Part shown: positions 24,518 to 35,693 of the stretch, piece after piece
Layout of the letters: each line of letters starts with the position of its first letter
How positions within the stretch are numbered: the first letter of the stretch is position 1
Origin: Pomphorhynchus laevis
Lineage: Eukaryota > Acanthocephala > Palaeacanthocephala > Echinorhynchida > Pomphorhynchidae
Length of the DNA stretch: 64,000 nt
Assembly: GCA_012934845.2 (NCBI GenBank)
Contig: WNNJ02003695.1
Location: 1-64,000 of the forward strand
Reading direction: 5' to 3'
The notes under the pieces: model-generated
Seen by the model: only the letters and a program-made list of their open reading frames with translations
Databases searched by the model: none
What the model was told of the DNA's origin: nothing
Translations under genes and position numbers: made by a program

Positions 24518-25603
24518 ATTCAACAATCGAAGTCGGCAGAGCGGTGAATTTCGTTAGCAGTAGTAATCATAACAACAGTTGTTACAGCACAGAAGATGAT
24601 GATCTGCGGTCTTCAAATAAGAGTCATCAACAACTCGCAAACTCTGAGACGAAGCAACATTCAGCACTATTCCCTAATTGCTCGATATCACCTCCGCCAA
24701 CTGTTACTAAGGAGTTAGATCAAAATATATTTAACGAGCAAACAACAACTGAACATACTATTAATAATAAGCATTTTGATGTCAATGGTCTTGCTACGAT
24801 CGACAATTCAAAGGGTAATAGTGATGTCGGTGATACAAACAGTAATTATACGGGTAATGACTGGTCACCACCGGTGGTGGCACGCAAGGCCGAGTCTTCT
24901 TGGATGGAATCAAACATACCACCGCTAGCACCAACGGTTGATTCTAATGTGTCATCTGGGGTTTTCTCTATTTCTAATTTTAATAACTACAGCGAATCTA
25001 AACTCATTTGCGGTACTAACTTACTTCCAAACGCTTGTTGCTGTAAGCGCGTGAACATTCATAGTTGCGGTGGTCACGGCAGCAGTAACACTAAGTCGAT
25101 AAAAAACGAAGATGTTGATATTCACGATGATGATGTAGTACAACAGAATCAACAACTACGGCAACGTACAGAAGACACTTTACTGTTGAATAATACGGTT
25201 ACTGAACCGGCCACTGTTGCATCAACTGCAGCAGTTTATAATCATCATCAGCAACAACAATATCATCAACAGCAACACAGACGTGTACATGCCATAAACA
25301 GCTATCAGTATATTAATTCTATGGATGCTTTCAAATATATAAAGGCTGAAGATATAAGCGAACTTAATACCTTACAAGTTTCGGACACTGTCCGCAAGTT
25401 GCTTAATTCTTTGAATATTGGACAACGCGTATTTGCAAAGTATGTACTTGGGCTTTCACAAGGGACAGTTAGTGAGCTGCTATCCAAGCCTAGATCATGG
25501 ACGAAACTTACTGAAAAAGGCAAGGATAGCTATAGAAAGATGTGGGTGTGGTCAAATAATCCGGAAGAAATTTTAGCGCTTAAGGAAATAAGCTCTAGGA
25601 GAG
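24518..25603 (+). CDS. CUX-class gene, exon 5: CR1 cut domain
   Basis: Acceptor ACAATTTAG; the first two bases (AT) complete Asp with G of the previous exon. The donor at 25604 leaves one base (G, phase 1). The first two thirds are a Ser/Asn/Thr/Gln-rich linker with a His/Gln run (NHHQQQQYHQQQHRR). The cut domain occupies about 25344-25590: LNTLQVSDTVRKLL, then NIGQRVFAKYVLGLSQG, TVSELLSKPRSWTKLT and ILALKEI. The signature IGQRVF...YVLGLSQG with ILAL at the end is that of the first cut repeat (CR1) of CUX/Cut proteins, which contacts DNA. A 120-bp piece of this exon is duplicated at 26601. Confidence 0.9.
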
Positions 25604-25714
25604 GTATAATACATGTTACAGTGATAACAAATAGTTATATCTAGTTACATGAGTAACTTTATGTAACTATTACATAACTTTAAACTATTTCACCTAGTGA
25701 CATCTAGTTACTGT

Positions 25715-25830
25715 ATAAATAAATATTTAAATAAATATAAATTAATATTTATTTAAATAAATATTTAAATAAATAAATATTTAAATAAATATAAATTAAT
25801 ATTTATTTATTATAAATAAATAGAACTTGT
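25715..25830. repeat. AAATAAATATTT low-complexity palindromic block
   Basis: Repeated AAATAAATATTT and AAATATAAATTAATATTT units that are self-complementary. Low complexity, in the intron after the CR1 exon. Confidence 0.6.
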
Positions 25831-26510
25831 ATAGAAAATAAATTTGTCAATTTTCAAATATATTTATTTTATCTATAATATCTACATCACGTTTAAATAT
25901 ATTCTTTATCGATATTAATAAAGACTACTGTTTAACAATTAATTTCTTTATACTGTATCAGTAAATAACTTTGTGGTTTATTATCTACTATAATAACTTT
26001 CATTGAAACTTGATATTCGTCGGCTCTTTGAGAGCTGAAAGCAATACTCAATAGCTGCCTACGTTCATAAATGCGTGTAAATTGCATAATATTTTCGTGT
26101 TCACGAGAACATGATGTCTGATGTAAGGATACTGAAATGCAGCGTACTGCTGTTGGCTTAAAAATATAGGATTAAAGCAACGTGCAGAATAAAAATAGTC
26201 ATCAAAATATCAAAAAAATAAATATGCGTAAATTTATATATAGCTTTGTTTTTAATATAAAAAGTTATGTTTTCTAAATAAACGTTTTGGCAATTACAGA
26301 TATTATGGGGCGATGCTGTTGATTTGTACAACATTTGTACCATGCAAATACAGTAAATGTTAACTTTTACATAACACAGTTTTGTTAATATAAGTTTAAT
26401 ATATGCGCGCATACAATAAGCCGTTGGCCGTCAGTGTGGATTATCCTGGAGGTCGATATGAATTCCACCATATATAAAATATATAAAAATTAGTATTAAA
26501 AAGCAAGTCA

Positions 26511-26875
26511 ATTCATCTAACTGAGTCTACGTATTTAAAATAATCATAAAATAAATAAGTAAATAAAAATAAATAAAAATAATAATGCTAAATCAATAAA
26601 CAGACGTGTACATACCATAAACAGCCATCAGTATATTAATTCTATGGATGCTTTCAAATATATAAAGGCTGAATATATAGGCGAATTTAATACCTTACAA
26701 GTTTCGGACACTGTCCGCAAACACTGTCAGGCACTGTCCTTTGTTTAAAAAATAAATAAAAATTTAATAATTATATAATAAATAATAATATATAATTGTT
26801 ATATAAGATTTTATATAACTTATATCAAGTTAAAATAAAAAATTGAAATTTAAAAAATAAACTGAACTCTTAACC
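26511..26875 (-). mobile_element. Naiad-like PLE tail (minus) containing captured host exon
   Basis: The minus-strand family tail begins at about 26511 with TAACTGAGTCTACGTATTT and ends at about 26875 with TATCAAGTTAAAATAAAAAA and GAAATTTAAA, the order seen at 17705-17870 and 59270-59460. Between these two parts lies a 120-bp piece of the CR1 exon (26601-26720) that no other copy has. Confidence 0.75.
26601..26720 (+). pseudogene. Captured fragment of the CR1 exon
   Basis: 120 bp aligning without gaps to 25278-25397 with five mismatches by my count (about 4%). It covers the end of the Gln-rich linker and the first part of the CR1 cut domain (from RRVHAINS to TVRK). At the 3' edge CACTGTC occurs three times in about 30 bp, suggesting template slippage. 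It has no splice sites and lies inside a retroelement tail, so it is not an alternative exon. Confidence 0.9.
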
Positions 26876-26889
26876 GTTTAAATATTTAA

Positions 26890-27040
26890 ATTTCAATGTA
26901 TGATATAATAACTTTCATTATATTGAAATAACTTTCATTATATTTTTCATTATATTTCATTATATTTATTGAATAACTTTCATTATATTTTATATATATA
27001 TATCATACATTGAAATTTAATGTATGATATATATAGCAAT
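26890..27040. repeat. Tandem ACTTTCATTATATT units and a hairpin
   Basis: Several copies of ATAACTTTCATTATATT and TTCATTATATTT at about 26905-26990 are followed by a palindrome (TATATATATCATACATTGAA, then AATGTATGATATATATA). Confidence 0.6.
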
Positions 27041-27289
27041 TCTTTCCATATATTTGTGGAGGTGTTTGAATCGAGCATATTCTTCAGCTTGCAAACTCTC
27101 GTCACTCCTAGACGGTCATGTGATAGCCGGCAGCCATCGTCAGTAAGATGAACTTTCAAAAATGTGAAATATATTTTAATGTGTCAAAATACTCGAATAT
27201 TATAAAAAGCAGCGCTGCGATGGAAGCACGATTAGCCTCAAACTACGCTAACATACACCAAGCTAATTTTGATGATTCATTCTTTTAAA

Positions 27290-27800
27290 AAGAGCAACTT
27301 TAAAACTCTATTATGGCTAAAATATATAGATGACATTTTTATGTGATCTTCTAGTTTTAGCAGTTCAAATTGGACATATTGAACTGTTTTATTAAATATT
27401 AGGAAAATACGACCATTAAACTTTACTTATGTTAATGAAGAATTCGTTAATTTCTTAGATACAATATTGTATAAATATGACAATAAGTTCGAAACAAAAT
27501 TTTACCGCTAAATTTGGACAAACTCACCGTTTATGAATTTGAAAAGTGCTCAGATTAGTGTAGTGAAATAAGCAACTGTATTCAATGAAGGTTTACGAAT
27601 GCGAAGTATACGCATTACTGACAAACAATTCGCTGTGGAATTACACCGAATCTCTCGAATGTATTACTGAAAAAAGACAGGCTTGCTTGTTTTACAAAAA
27701 ATTTGCAAAAGATTAAAAAGAGCTAACATTACATTGCATAAAAACAGAGTAAAGTAATATAGACAGTTCATATGTAGTTTGTCTACCATATTGGAATAAA
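27290..27800 (+). pseudogene. Decayed canonical PLE reverse transcriptase
   Basis: In broken frames: LWLKYIDDIFM (catalytic box, about 27312-27345), then a short gap, IRKIRPLNFTYVNEEFVNFLDTIL (about 27400-27465) and YDNKFETKFYR. The order (Y-DDIF, then a short spacer, then F-V-FLD) is that of Penelope/Neptune-type RT. Stops and shifts throughout. A cluster of small indels follows to about 27800; beyond that nothing is recognisable. The surrounding intron continues to the exon at 28107. Confidence 0.5.
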
Positions 27801-28106
27801 GCAGTTGTTATAATTTGGCAGAACATACATCTTGCACAAATTTTATACCCAATGACAAAATTGAAATAGGACTCATACGAATATTAAAATAGGCATAAGC
27901 ATGACACTTTTGATAACACGCTACCAACAAAAGACAGGTGTTCTTAACTCATGGTAAAATCTAAAAGGCATAACATTACTAAAAATTTGCTATTTTAATT
28001 GATAGTTTCACGAATATTTTTTTCTTTATTATTCATTAAAGTTTCAATGCTTGTTTTGAAAGCACCTACTAATACATAATTTCATTTTATAATTTCATAC
28101 TTTTAG

Positions 28107-28213
28107 ATCCAAACAAGCCTGAATGTAGTTTCCGTAAACGATACGATAAGGAATCACCTGAAATCACTGAAAGAATTTATGATATACTAGGAAATGCTGC
28201 TAAACAAATTCAG
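28107..28213 (+). CDS. CUX-class gene, exon 6
   Basis: Acceptor ATACTTTTAG and donor ATTCAG-GTAGAA. The first two bases (AT) complete Asp with the G ending exon 5, and the exon ends in phase 0. It encodes about 36 residues: PNKPECSFRKRYD, then ESPEITERIYDILGNAAKQIQ. In CUX1-type proteins the segment after CR1 has a similar short helix (a conserved Ile-Leu-x-x-Ala pattern), so position and pattern both agree. The preceding intron (25604-28106) holds the captured exon fragment and PLE debris. Confidence 0.8.
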
Positions 28214-28811
28214 GTAGAAATTTTGCCAATGTAATTGTTTGATAGTTTGGAAGTAAATACAACTTAATCACTAATAATTTATTTATTTTTAATTTCGATT
28301 TGCGGAAAATGATCGAATGAAATTTGCATAAATCGAAATGATATATTGAGTGACTGAATTAGCAAACACATTAAAAAGTGTCTTGATATCAGCAGCATAT
28401 CTAAAATGGGATAAGAAAAAATTGAAATGAAAATAACGGCGTTCCAAATGAGATAAATCTAAAATATAAAAACAAAATCTTCAAATAATTTTTACATTCC
28501 AAATGTTGTTAAACAATTAGTAAGAATTATTGAAGCAATCAAAATCCTTTCGTCAGTGATTTTCAAAAGTTATTGTTTCACATTATTTCAGTTAAAGATT
28601 TAGCCATAGGTTATCGTATTTTAAAAATAGAATATATTTTAAATTTTCGGATATAAAAACGAAACATAATTTGGAATAATGCATTTCAAAGTTGCCTCAA
28701 GTCAGCGATAGTGATCAATCTGACCATTGTTGTCCAGAATATATATAGAATTATCTATTTTGATATCAATTGCTGCTATTTTCAGGCCAGCTAAACAATT
28801 GTTATGTTCAG

Positions 28812-28880
28812 TTTTATAATCGACGCGTCGTAAAATTTATGAATGAAGATTTGTGCCATATTTTACCCCACCTATTGCAG
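28812..28880 (+). CDS. Possible optional 69-bp exon
   Basis: Acceptor TTATGTTCAG and donor TTGCAG-GTTTGC enclose 23 sense codons (FYNRRVVKFMNEDLCH...) in phase 0-0. It could be inserted between the exons at 28107 and 29185 without breaking the frame. There is no family resemblance, and the neighbouring region is AT-rich. It may be a cassette exon or chance. Confidence 0.25.
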
Positions 28881-29184
28881 GTTTGCTTATACTTCTCGAT
28901 GCAGAATGTGAAACGAGAAAAAGTGCATCGTTTAAATTTTCTCTTATTTTAGGTTGAATTAAGATCACTGCAAAACCGATTTATCTCAAATATATACAAT
29001 ATATTTGTGTACAATTCACTATTTAAGTAATTAACTTGGTTGTATGTATATCTCAAAATATCAGACAAATTCTATCAAATCTTACAGTTCACTGCAAGAA
29101 AACTTTAAATATCATCATCAAATTCTTACATGCCAAAACACACCTTAGCTAACTTTAGTGAGCGCTTTGTTATCTTAAATTTAG

Positions 29185-29296
29185 GCTGATAACGAAGAGT
29201 GCACGTTAAAGGCAACTCATCAATATTGTGGATCTACAAATACGACGATTTCTCTGCCGAGTGATTTGAAAAACGAAATGGTGTCGTTTACTTCAA
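29185..29296 (+). CDS. CUX-class gene, exon 7
   Basis: Acceptor CTTAAATTTAG; starts in phase 0, as required by exon 6. Encodes [15 protein letters not shown]... to EMVSFTS and ends with one base (A) before a weak donor (GTTTGT). The next exon begins with AT, giving Asn (AAT). The phase match on both sides is the main support. Hydrophilic linker, no domain. The following intron is 65 bp. Confidence 0.6.
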
Positions 29297-29361
29297 GTTT
29301 GTATTGATTTTATATCTTGATATTTCCCTATATTTGCTATTTTGTATTTGCTTTCTAACAG

Positions 29362-30039
29362 ATTGTTCACACAACCCAGCTTATAATAGTAGTTCGGCAT
29401 TCAGTATTAATTGTCGTGATAATTCAATGATATCTTCGCCGTCGATAAGTTGCCAATGCCAATCAGCTAATAACTGTTCGCTTAATCTAAGCTACAATAG
29501 TAACAATGATAGCAAATCGGCATTTCCACCTTTAAGAAATTCATCTTCATCAGCAATAATAACTAGCAATAACAGGCCCATTACAAAAATGGAAAAGCAG
29601 CGTAATTCCGCTGCATCATCGAGGTGCAATAGTACTGGAGGAGGCAATAATGGTCAATGTCGGCAACATCACATACCAGCAATGTTCAGTGATTTAAGTA
29701 CAATTGACGTAAAACAGATTGAGTCGCTAAACACGGTCAAATTAGTTCAAGAAGTAAAACAAGTGCTAAATGAAAATAGTATTAGTCAACGTCAGTTTGG
29801 TGAATTAGTCCTAGGTCTTTCACAGGGATCGGTTAGCGATTTGTTAGCCAGACCAAAATGTTGGTCCGCTTTAACACAGAAAGGCAGGGAGCCGTTTATC
29901 AGGATGAAATTATTTATTGACCAACCTGCAAAATACGATCGCTTATTTGAAAATGCGAACAAATCAAATAGGCACGCGAATTCTAGGAAAGAAAGTACAT
30001 CAAATTCAAATAGAACAAGAAGTTTTGTAAACACACAAG
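29362..30039 (+). CDS. CUX-class gene, exon 8: CR2 cut domain
   Basis: Acceptor TTTCTAACAG; two leading bases complete Asn. The donor ACACAAG-GTTCGT leaves one base (G, phase 1). A Ser/Asn-rich linker is followed by a cut domain at about 29686-29940: [50 protein letters not shown] and [12 protein letters not shown]. The [36 protein letters not shown] pattern is that of CR2 in insect Cut. CUX/Cut proteins usually have a third repeat (IGQRLFGE...LGLTQG) before the homeodomain. None is present downstream, and this exon joins the homeobox exon in phase. Confidence 0.9.
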
Positions 30040-30439
30040 GTTCGTTTTTTATATCAACAATTTAATTTAAGTTTATGTGAGCAGTATGCTAGTGTCAGCT
30101 AGCGATTTCTGTAAGCAGTATGTTAGCGCATGCTAGCAATCTCGCTTTTAAGTTTATAAATCAAAAGCATTTTTCTTTCTAAACGTATATATTCCAGTTT
30201 AGATGTCAGGTGTATGAATTACACAACATTGGCTTATTACCATTTATAAATTATAACGAATTAAATACCAAGATATTGAAATTTAAATTACGCATATACT
30301 TGTCTTAGTTTATGTTAATTACCAAGATAATTGTTTTATTAAATTCAAATAACAATATTATTGAATTTTGTTTCTTAAAATTTTAATCAATCATCGAATA
30401 AAATTCGAATCTTAAATAAAATAAAAGAATATCATCTTT

Positions 30440-31340
30440 GAATGAATCTAGCATAATATAATGCCTGATTGCTGCACGGCTTCTCGATAAATACCGTGAG
30501 AAAAATATACCACTATACAGCTTTTCTTGATCTGGAAAAGACCTTCGATCGAGTAGTACATGAACTTATTTGGTATACGCTTCGTCTCGGAAAAGCTAGT
30601 ACGGTTGTTCAAGCGCTCTATGCAAATCCAAGAAGCAGAGTACAAAGAATGACTAGGATTTCGGAGTCATTTAGGTCTTAGTAGGAATTCATAAGGGTAG
30701 CGCTATTTCTCGACTCCTTTTCATACTCGTCATGGACACTATCATTGATGGTATTAAGCGCACGATCCCGTTTACAATCGTATATGCAGATGATGTTTTC
30801 TTTGCTTCCGAAGATAAAAAAGCATGGTACGATCGACTCTCTCAAAACGGGCTGAGATTAAATATAGCAAAGATTAAATACATGACAACAAAGACGGACG
30901 AAGTTAAGATCATTGACATGCACAGTATAGATTTACCTCGTGCTGATAAATTCAGATGCCTTGACTGGTATCATGCTATGACTGGTATCTTATGCGATCG
31001 AAAAATAATGGACAATCTCAAATCTAGCCTGCCAATCAGGAAGGCAGGCGAAAAACGGCTTGCCGTCATAGAAACAAAAATGGTGCGATAAACCAGTGGA
31101 CTCACACGACTAGACCATGCTCGAAACAGTGATATTCATCTGAAGTATGGTGTCGCACCGATCGGCAAAAAAAATAAGAAAGCTGGCATTCGATGGCACT
31201 GACACTTACTAAGAGCCGCTGACAATACCCAGGCAAAGGCCGGCCTCCAAATTGAGGTCGAAGGGAACGCACGAGCCCAACACACGCAACAATGGCTTGA
31301 CACCCTCCATGCCTACCTTCTAATAATCAAACTTTATATG
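30440..31340 (+). pseudogene. RTE-type non-LTR retrotransposon, decayed RT
   Basis: Pieces of an RTE-clade RT in several frames: KYREKN, AFLDLEKTFDRVVHELIW (motif A), FILVMDTIIDG, TIVYADDVFFASEDKKAWYDRL (catalytic YADD, about 30782), NGLRLNIAKIKYM. Further on, DIHLKYGVAPIGKK, GLQIEVEGN and QWLDTLHAYL match the C-terminal end of these elements. There are stops and small deletions throughout. It sits in the intron between the CR2 and homeobox exons. A second RTE end at 51071-51372 is on the minus strand. Confidence 0.75.
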
Positions 31341-32383
31341 GGTCAAGCCCTCGATCAATTTAAGCGGATAACTTGTTCAAAATTAGCCGAACCCTCGACA
31401 AAGCGGGACAAATACTAAAGAAAAATAAGATCCATAATGCTTGATTGTACGGGCCATCACGCAGTACAAGCAAACTGTGCGGGTTTATGTGTATAAAGAT
31501 AAAAACTGAAAAGTGTTTCGGTTCATCGATAATCCTTGTTTATTCATCCAATCTAATTGTCAATAAAGCAGACGAGTCGAGTGGTTATCAGCCAACACAA
31601 TAAAGACCGAAAAACATAGGTATTTGATCAGTAGCTGATGATGCCCACGTTTACTGAAATTAAGTATACTTCTTTTGGCTTATAATTATATGATTAAAGC
31701 ACCGTGCAGATAAAGTCATCAAAATTTTAATTGTAAATTAAATTTTTTATTTTGTTATGCTGAAATAAAAGTTATGTCATACCACAATTATTTTAGTAAA
31801 TAGCAAGGTTTTCATTCCCATGCATAACTGCATTATTTTTAACATAGTCATAATATAAATACCTGAGTCAGTTGGTTAATTTTACACTATCGAGAAATGG
31901 GATATATATATAATTTTACGCTCATTGAGATATTTATAAGCGATTTATTTTTCAACATTAAAATAATTAAAAACAATCAATAAAGTAATTTATTTTAGGT
32001 TGATGCTAACTAAGTTTCGCAATTTTATTGCTTTGATATATTGCAAGTGTGTGTAAATTAAGTTGTAAAACGGCGTTGAAAAGAATCAAAACTTATTTGC
32101 CTTTTATGAACGACCAAAAAGTAGTTGGGAAAGAAGAAATCAATTTGTTTTAGAGGAAAATTGTGGCTGCATTAATTGATCTTTTGTCAAAAACAATAAC
32201 CAACGCAAAATAAAAAAGTCGTGGGTACTTTTGTAAAATTTGGCTGGCCTATTTAAAGCCCCCTAACATGTTCGATTAGGAAAATGCTTCGTTTTAAAAA
32301 GATAACGTAATTTAAAAATATAACTTTTTATTGTTGTATTGAGTAGGACAGAAATAGTCCGACTAAATTTTACACTATAAAGA
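31341..32383. other. Intronic stretch, nothing recognised
   Basis: AT-rich intron DNA. At about 31860 AAATACCTGAGTCAGTTGG resembles a degraded Naiad-like end motif. No other structure was seen. Confidence 0.35.
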
Positions 32384-32576
32384 ATAAAGAATTACTGGAG
32401 CTGGATCAAAGGAGGAAATTTTTTATAAATATTTTGCTAACCTCTGTTAGCATTTTCAAAATAAAGAAAAAATACGAAAATTCAAAATAAAATTTATGAA
32501 GATGCTAACAGAAGTTAGCGAATTGTCAATAAAACATTTTCCTCTTTCCTTTGATCCAGCTACAATAATTCTTTAT
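32384..32576. repeat. Foldback element FB3
   Basis: Inverted repeat with arms of about 85 bp: ATAAAGAATTACTGGAGCTGG matches the complement of CCAGCTACAATAATTCTTTAT. An inner pair TGCTAAC-CTCT-GTTAGCA and TGCTAACAGAAGTTAGCG lies on each arm. No ORF. MITE-like; host duplication not resolved. Confidence 0.7.
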
Positions 32577-32908
32577 CAATAATGGATCATTATCAACTAT
32601 TCAAAACCATAAAGAGTATTTATTTTACGATTTGCTTTTGGTGCTATAATCCAAACCTTTAATAATTGAATGAGTATGCATTTCTGCAAATGTTTTAAGG
32701 AAACTACGATCTTGTAAATAGTTTTGCTGTTACTCGTTGCGTGCAAAATTGATAAAATTGAACTAAATTTGAACATTTGACAAAATTGAACTAAATATAG
32801 TTGATTTTAAACAAATTGTCCTTCAGATGAAATAACGACGATTTTATTTCTATTGAAAATATCAATTTATTGCTTCTTATAGTTTTGTAAATATACAGGA
32901 ACGAAGAA

Positions 32909-33071
32909 ATTAGTTTTATTCCAAAATTCACAATATTTTGATAGCTCATGCTATCATCTTCAGGAAAGTTACAAACAGCTTGCAATTTTTGAAGTGAATA
33001 AACAAAACTGTTTGTAATTTTCCTGAAGATGATAACGGGAGCTATCAAAATTTTAAATTTTGGAATTAAAA
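32909..33071. repeat. Foldback element FB4 with hammerhead-like arms
   Basis: Inverted repeat of about 75-bp arms. Each arm, read outward, has CCTGAAGATGATAGC (or ATAAC), a short loop, then GCTATC and AAAATATT, the same arrangement as in FB1 but with GAAA changed to AAAA. The minus-strand ORF at 32791-33132 is a reading of this element. Confidence 0.7.
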
Positions 33072-33454
33072 TAATTGTTTCGTGCGCGCAGTATCTAGCC
33101 AAATACAAAATATAAATTTGGCTATTTTTCAATTCGTTAACTGGTCTGTCTATAAAATAAGATGTTTATAAGAACAAATATTATAATAAATTATTTTTAA
33201 ACTTTTTCCATATCAATTAAAATTGATATTTTCTTGCAGCATTAACAAATATTTAATAGAACAAAAAAATTCATGATTAATATAAATTAATAAATGCTAT
33301 TTTAAAATGGATAAAATTATTTTCCTGGTTTATTTATCTTTTTAATATCCAAACTTTAACTTTTATTTTCAAATGCGATATTATCTCAAGAGATATACGT
33401 TTTTGCTTAGATCAAAATTTAGTTTAAGTTTACAACTCTGGCAATTTTTATTCA

Positions 33455-33675
33455 GATACATCGTCTGTTATTTATTGATCAATTCATAAAAATGATTTTT
33501 TTTATTTTAAATTTCAATTTAAAATTTTAACTTGATATAAATTATATAACATCCTATCTAATTATTTATTATTTATAGTTATTTTTAATTTATATATGTT
33601 AATTTATTTAAATTTAATATTAATTTATTTTTAATTTGAGTACGTACACTAAGTTAGATGATCTGATATATAGAT
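33455..33675 (+). mobile_element. Naiad-like PLE tail fragment
   Basis: Starts at TCTGTTATTTATTGATCAATTC and includes TTTTAACTTGATATAAATTA, and ends in ACGTACACTAAGTTAGATGATCTG. It is the 3'-terminal tail of the family, with no coding part. Confidence 0.65.
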
Positions 33676-33679
33676 CATC

Positions 33680-33713
33680 TATATAGCGCTAATATATATA
33701 TTAGCGCTATATA
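33680..33713. repeat. Perfect 34-bp palindrome
   Basis: Perfectly self-complementary; half site TATATAGCGCTAATATA. It directly follows the Naiad-like tail end and its nearby ATCATCTATATA repeats, 230 bp before the homeobox exon. Confidence 0.8.
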
Positions 33714-33942
33714 TAATATGTACACATTAATATTACTATATATGCAAAACTAGCAGTTATGAAGCGGATTTATTATTCAATTTGTTAAAAATACCGAAAT
33801 TAACGTACTTTATTTAAAGAAAGAAAATTTACATTAAATGAATGACTATTATTTCGTCATTCATTTTAACTTTTTACGTATTATTGATATTTCTGTTTTT
33901 ATTTAATTAATCAATAATATGATTGATTTCATATTTGTTTAG

Positions 33943-35693
33943 CCCCAATCCAGCCTGGTGTTAATCAGACAATGCTGTTTAAAGACGAAAATTGTTCATC
34001 TTCGATAAACGACATCAATATCATCTATAATAACAACCAACCTGTAAACGGATCTAGTAATGGATTGCTAGATCGACATTCAGATAGTAATAACTTATTG
34101 CAACAAGATCAGGAACAACAAGTCCTTTCTTACAGCAGTACCTCTATACTAAATAATAGCAAAACAAGGTTTGTCTTCAACGACGATCAACGTAATATAC
34201 TTTTGTCAGTGTTTGGGCGAAATCCCCGGCCAAGTTTAGCAATCATTAATAGCTTAGCAAAATCTTTTAATTTAGAAAGTAGCAAAGTGGTGAATTGGTT
34301 TCATAATCAGCGCATGCGAGCTAAACAGCAGATGCCATCGTCATTATTGCGAATGTCAGATGATGGGGATGATGATAGAGAGAATTTCTGTGATAATACA
34401 TTTAAGAACAACAACGAGAGCGTAAGTGATTGTATGAGACCGCTCTCCCCCTCCTTAAATGTTGATTATAATAATTTTTGTCAGGATGTCAGCAATCTAA
34501 CTGAAAATCAAGTGAATATTTCTACATCCTCAACCACCACTAAAGAAGATATCACTATCCATTCAGCAATTGATGATTATCAACAACAGATTAACGAGAA
34601 TAATTATAGGCAACAGCTGCGGTTATCGCCTTCGTTAGGTGCAGTGACTTCCAAAATTGCTCATGATGGCAATTGCCATCATAGTTCCCATAATCAGGAC
34701 TATGGCGCACACTCTTGCAACAACAGTAGTAAATACACTGGACAGTTAAATGAGGGAATTGAGCATATCATTGATGCAATCAAAACAAAAGAATCTCAAA
34801 AGGATAATGATGACATGGAACAAATCACTACCACCACCATTATCACAACGAATTCTGCTACTGTTGCAAGCACACAAAATTCCGTGAACGTGATTAAATT
34901 ACCGTCGTTTAACACGAATGTCGATTTCAATAACCTGCGAATATCATCATCCCATTGCATAACGAACAAACCTGTAGAAATCAGCAACAACGATAATGAT
35001 TTTAATGATACGGAAATGGACGATGATGCAACGCTGGCATCGCACAATTATCAAAACGAATTCAATGACCTTTCACAACATTGCAACGACACTGGTAAAC
35101 GAATATGTTCAACGAATAACGAAGAAATACTAGGCAATAATGGAAACGTGTCTAGTGCGAAACGGAAAAAATTTCGACCTCGAAAATGGCCTGGTTATGA
35201 GAATCCGTCAGACGACGGTGGAGCTGTATCGGATGGGAAATCAAGCTCTTGTGATAGTTTCTACGAGCAAGAACCGATCATGTCAGCTAGTAGTCGTAGT
35301 AACGGTGTCGACGATAATTCGATTCGTGTGAATACAGGAACTAAAAGCAATTTGTCATGCAACAATGAGCTTAACGATGTTAAAAACGCTCAACGACAAA
35401 ATAAGGAAGGTGATTTCGATGATGAGCGACAACAACGAAGCGAGACGTCTGACCCGAAGCAAGTCGATTATTTAGACATTGATTTCAACGACACCATTCT
35501 CTCTCAAATTAGCGACAATAATAGTCAGAGGAGGTTAGAAGCAGCAGCAGGTGACATTGACACAACCATCAACAACATGTCTACTAAAATCTGTGCAACG
35601 ACGATAAGACATAAATTTAAAAATAGTAGTTCCTCAACATCGTCGCTTATCGTAAGTGCAACTGTAGATGGTGGCCATGCCCAAATGAGTTGA
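33943..35693 (+). CDS. CUX-class gene, last exon: Cut homeodomain
   Basis: Acceptor TTTGTTTAG; the two leading bases (CC) with G of exon 8 give Ala. The frame then stays open to TGA at 35691. The homeodomain is at about 34158-34335: KTRFVFNDDQRNILLSVF, NPRPSLAIINSLAKSF and, in helix 3, VVNWFHNQRMRAKQQ. WFHN (His at homeodomain position 50) with RMR-KQQ is characteristic of the Cut class. The long C-terminal region is Asn/Ser/Asp-rich, with a basic patch (AKRKKFRPRKWPGYENP) that could be a nuclear-localisation or repression segment, and acidic stretches. Expected role: nuclear DNA-binding regulator of cell fate, as for Cut/CUX. The gene symbol is left empty because orthology was not tested. 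Confidence 0.92.

Noticed and set aside
26601-26720. Alternative CR1 exon
   Set aside because: No splice sites border it, it covers only part of the domain, and it lies inside a PLE tail.
28954-29028. Exon starting VELRSLQNRF after an acceptor at 28953
   Set aside because: The only usable donor leaves phase 2, which does not fit the next exon; the rest is AT-rich.
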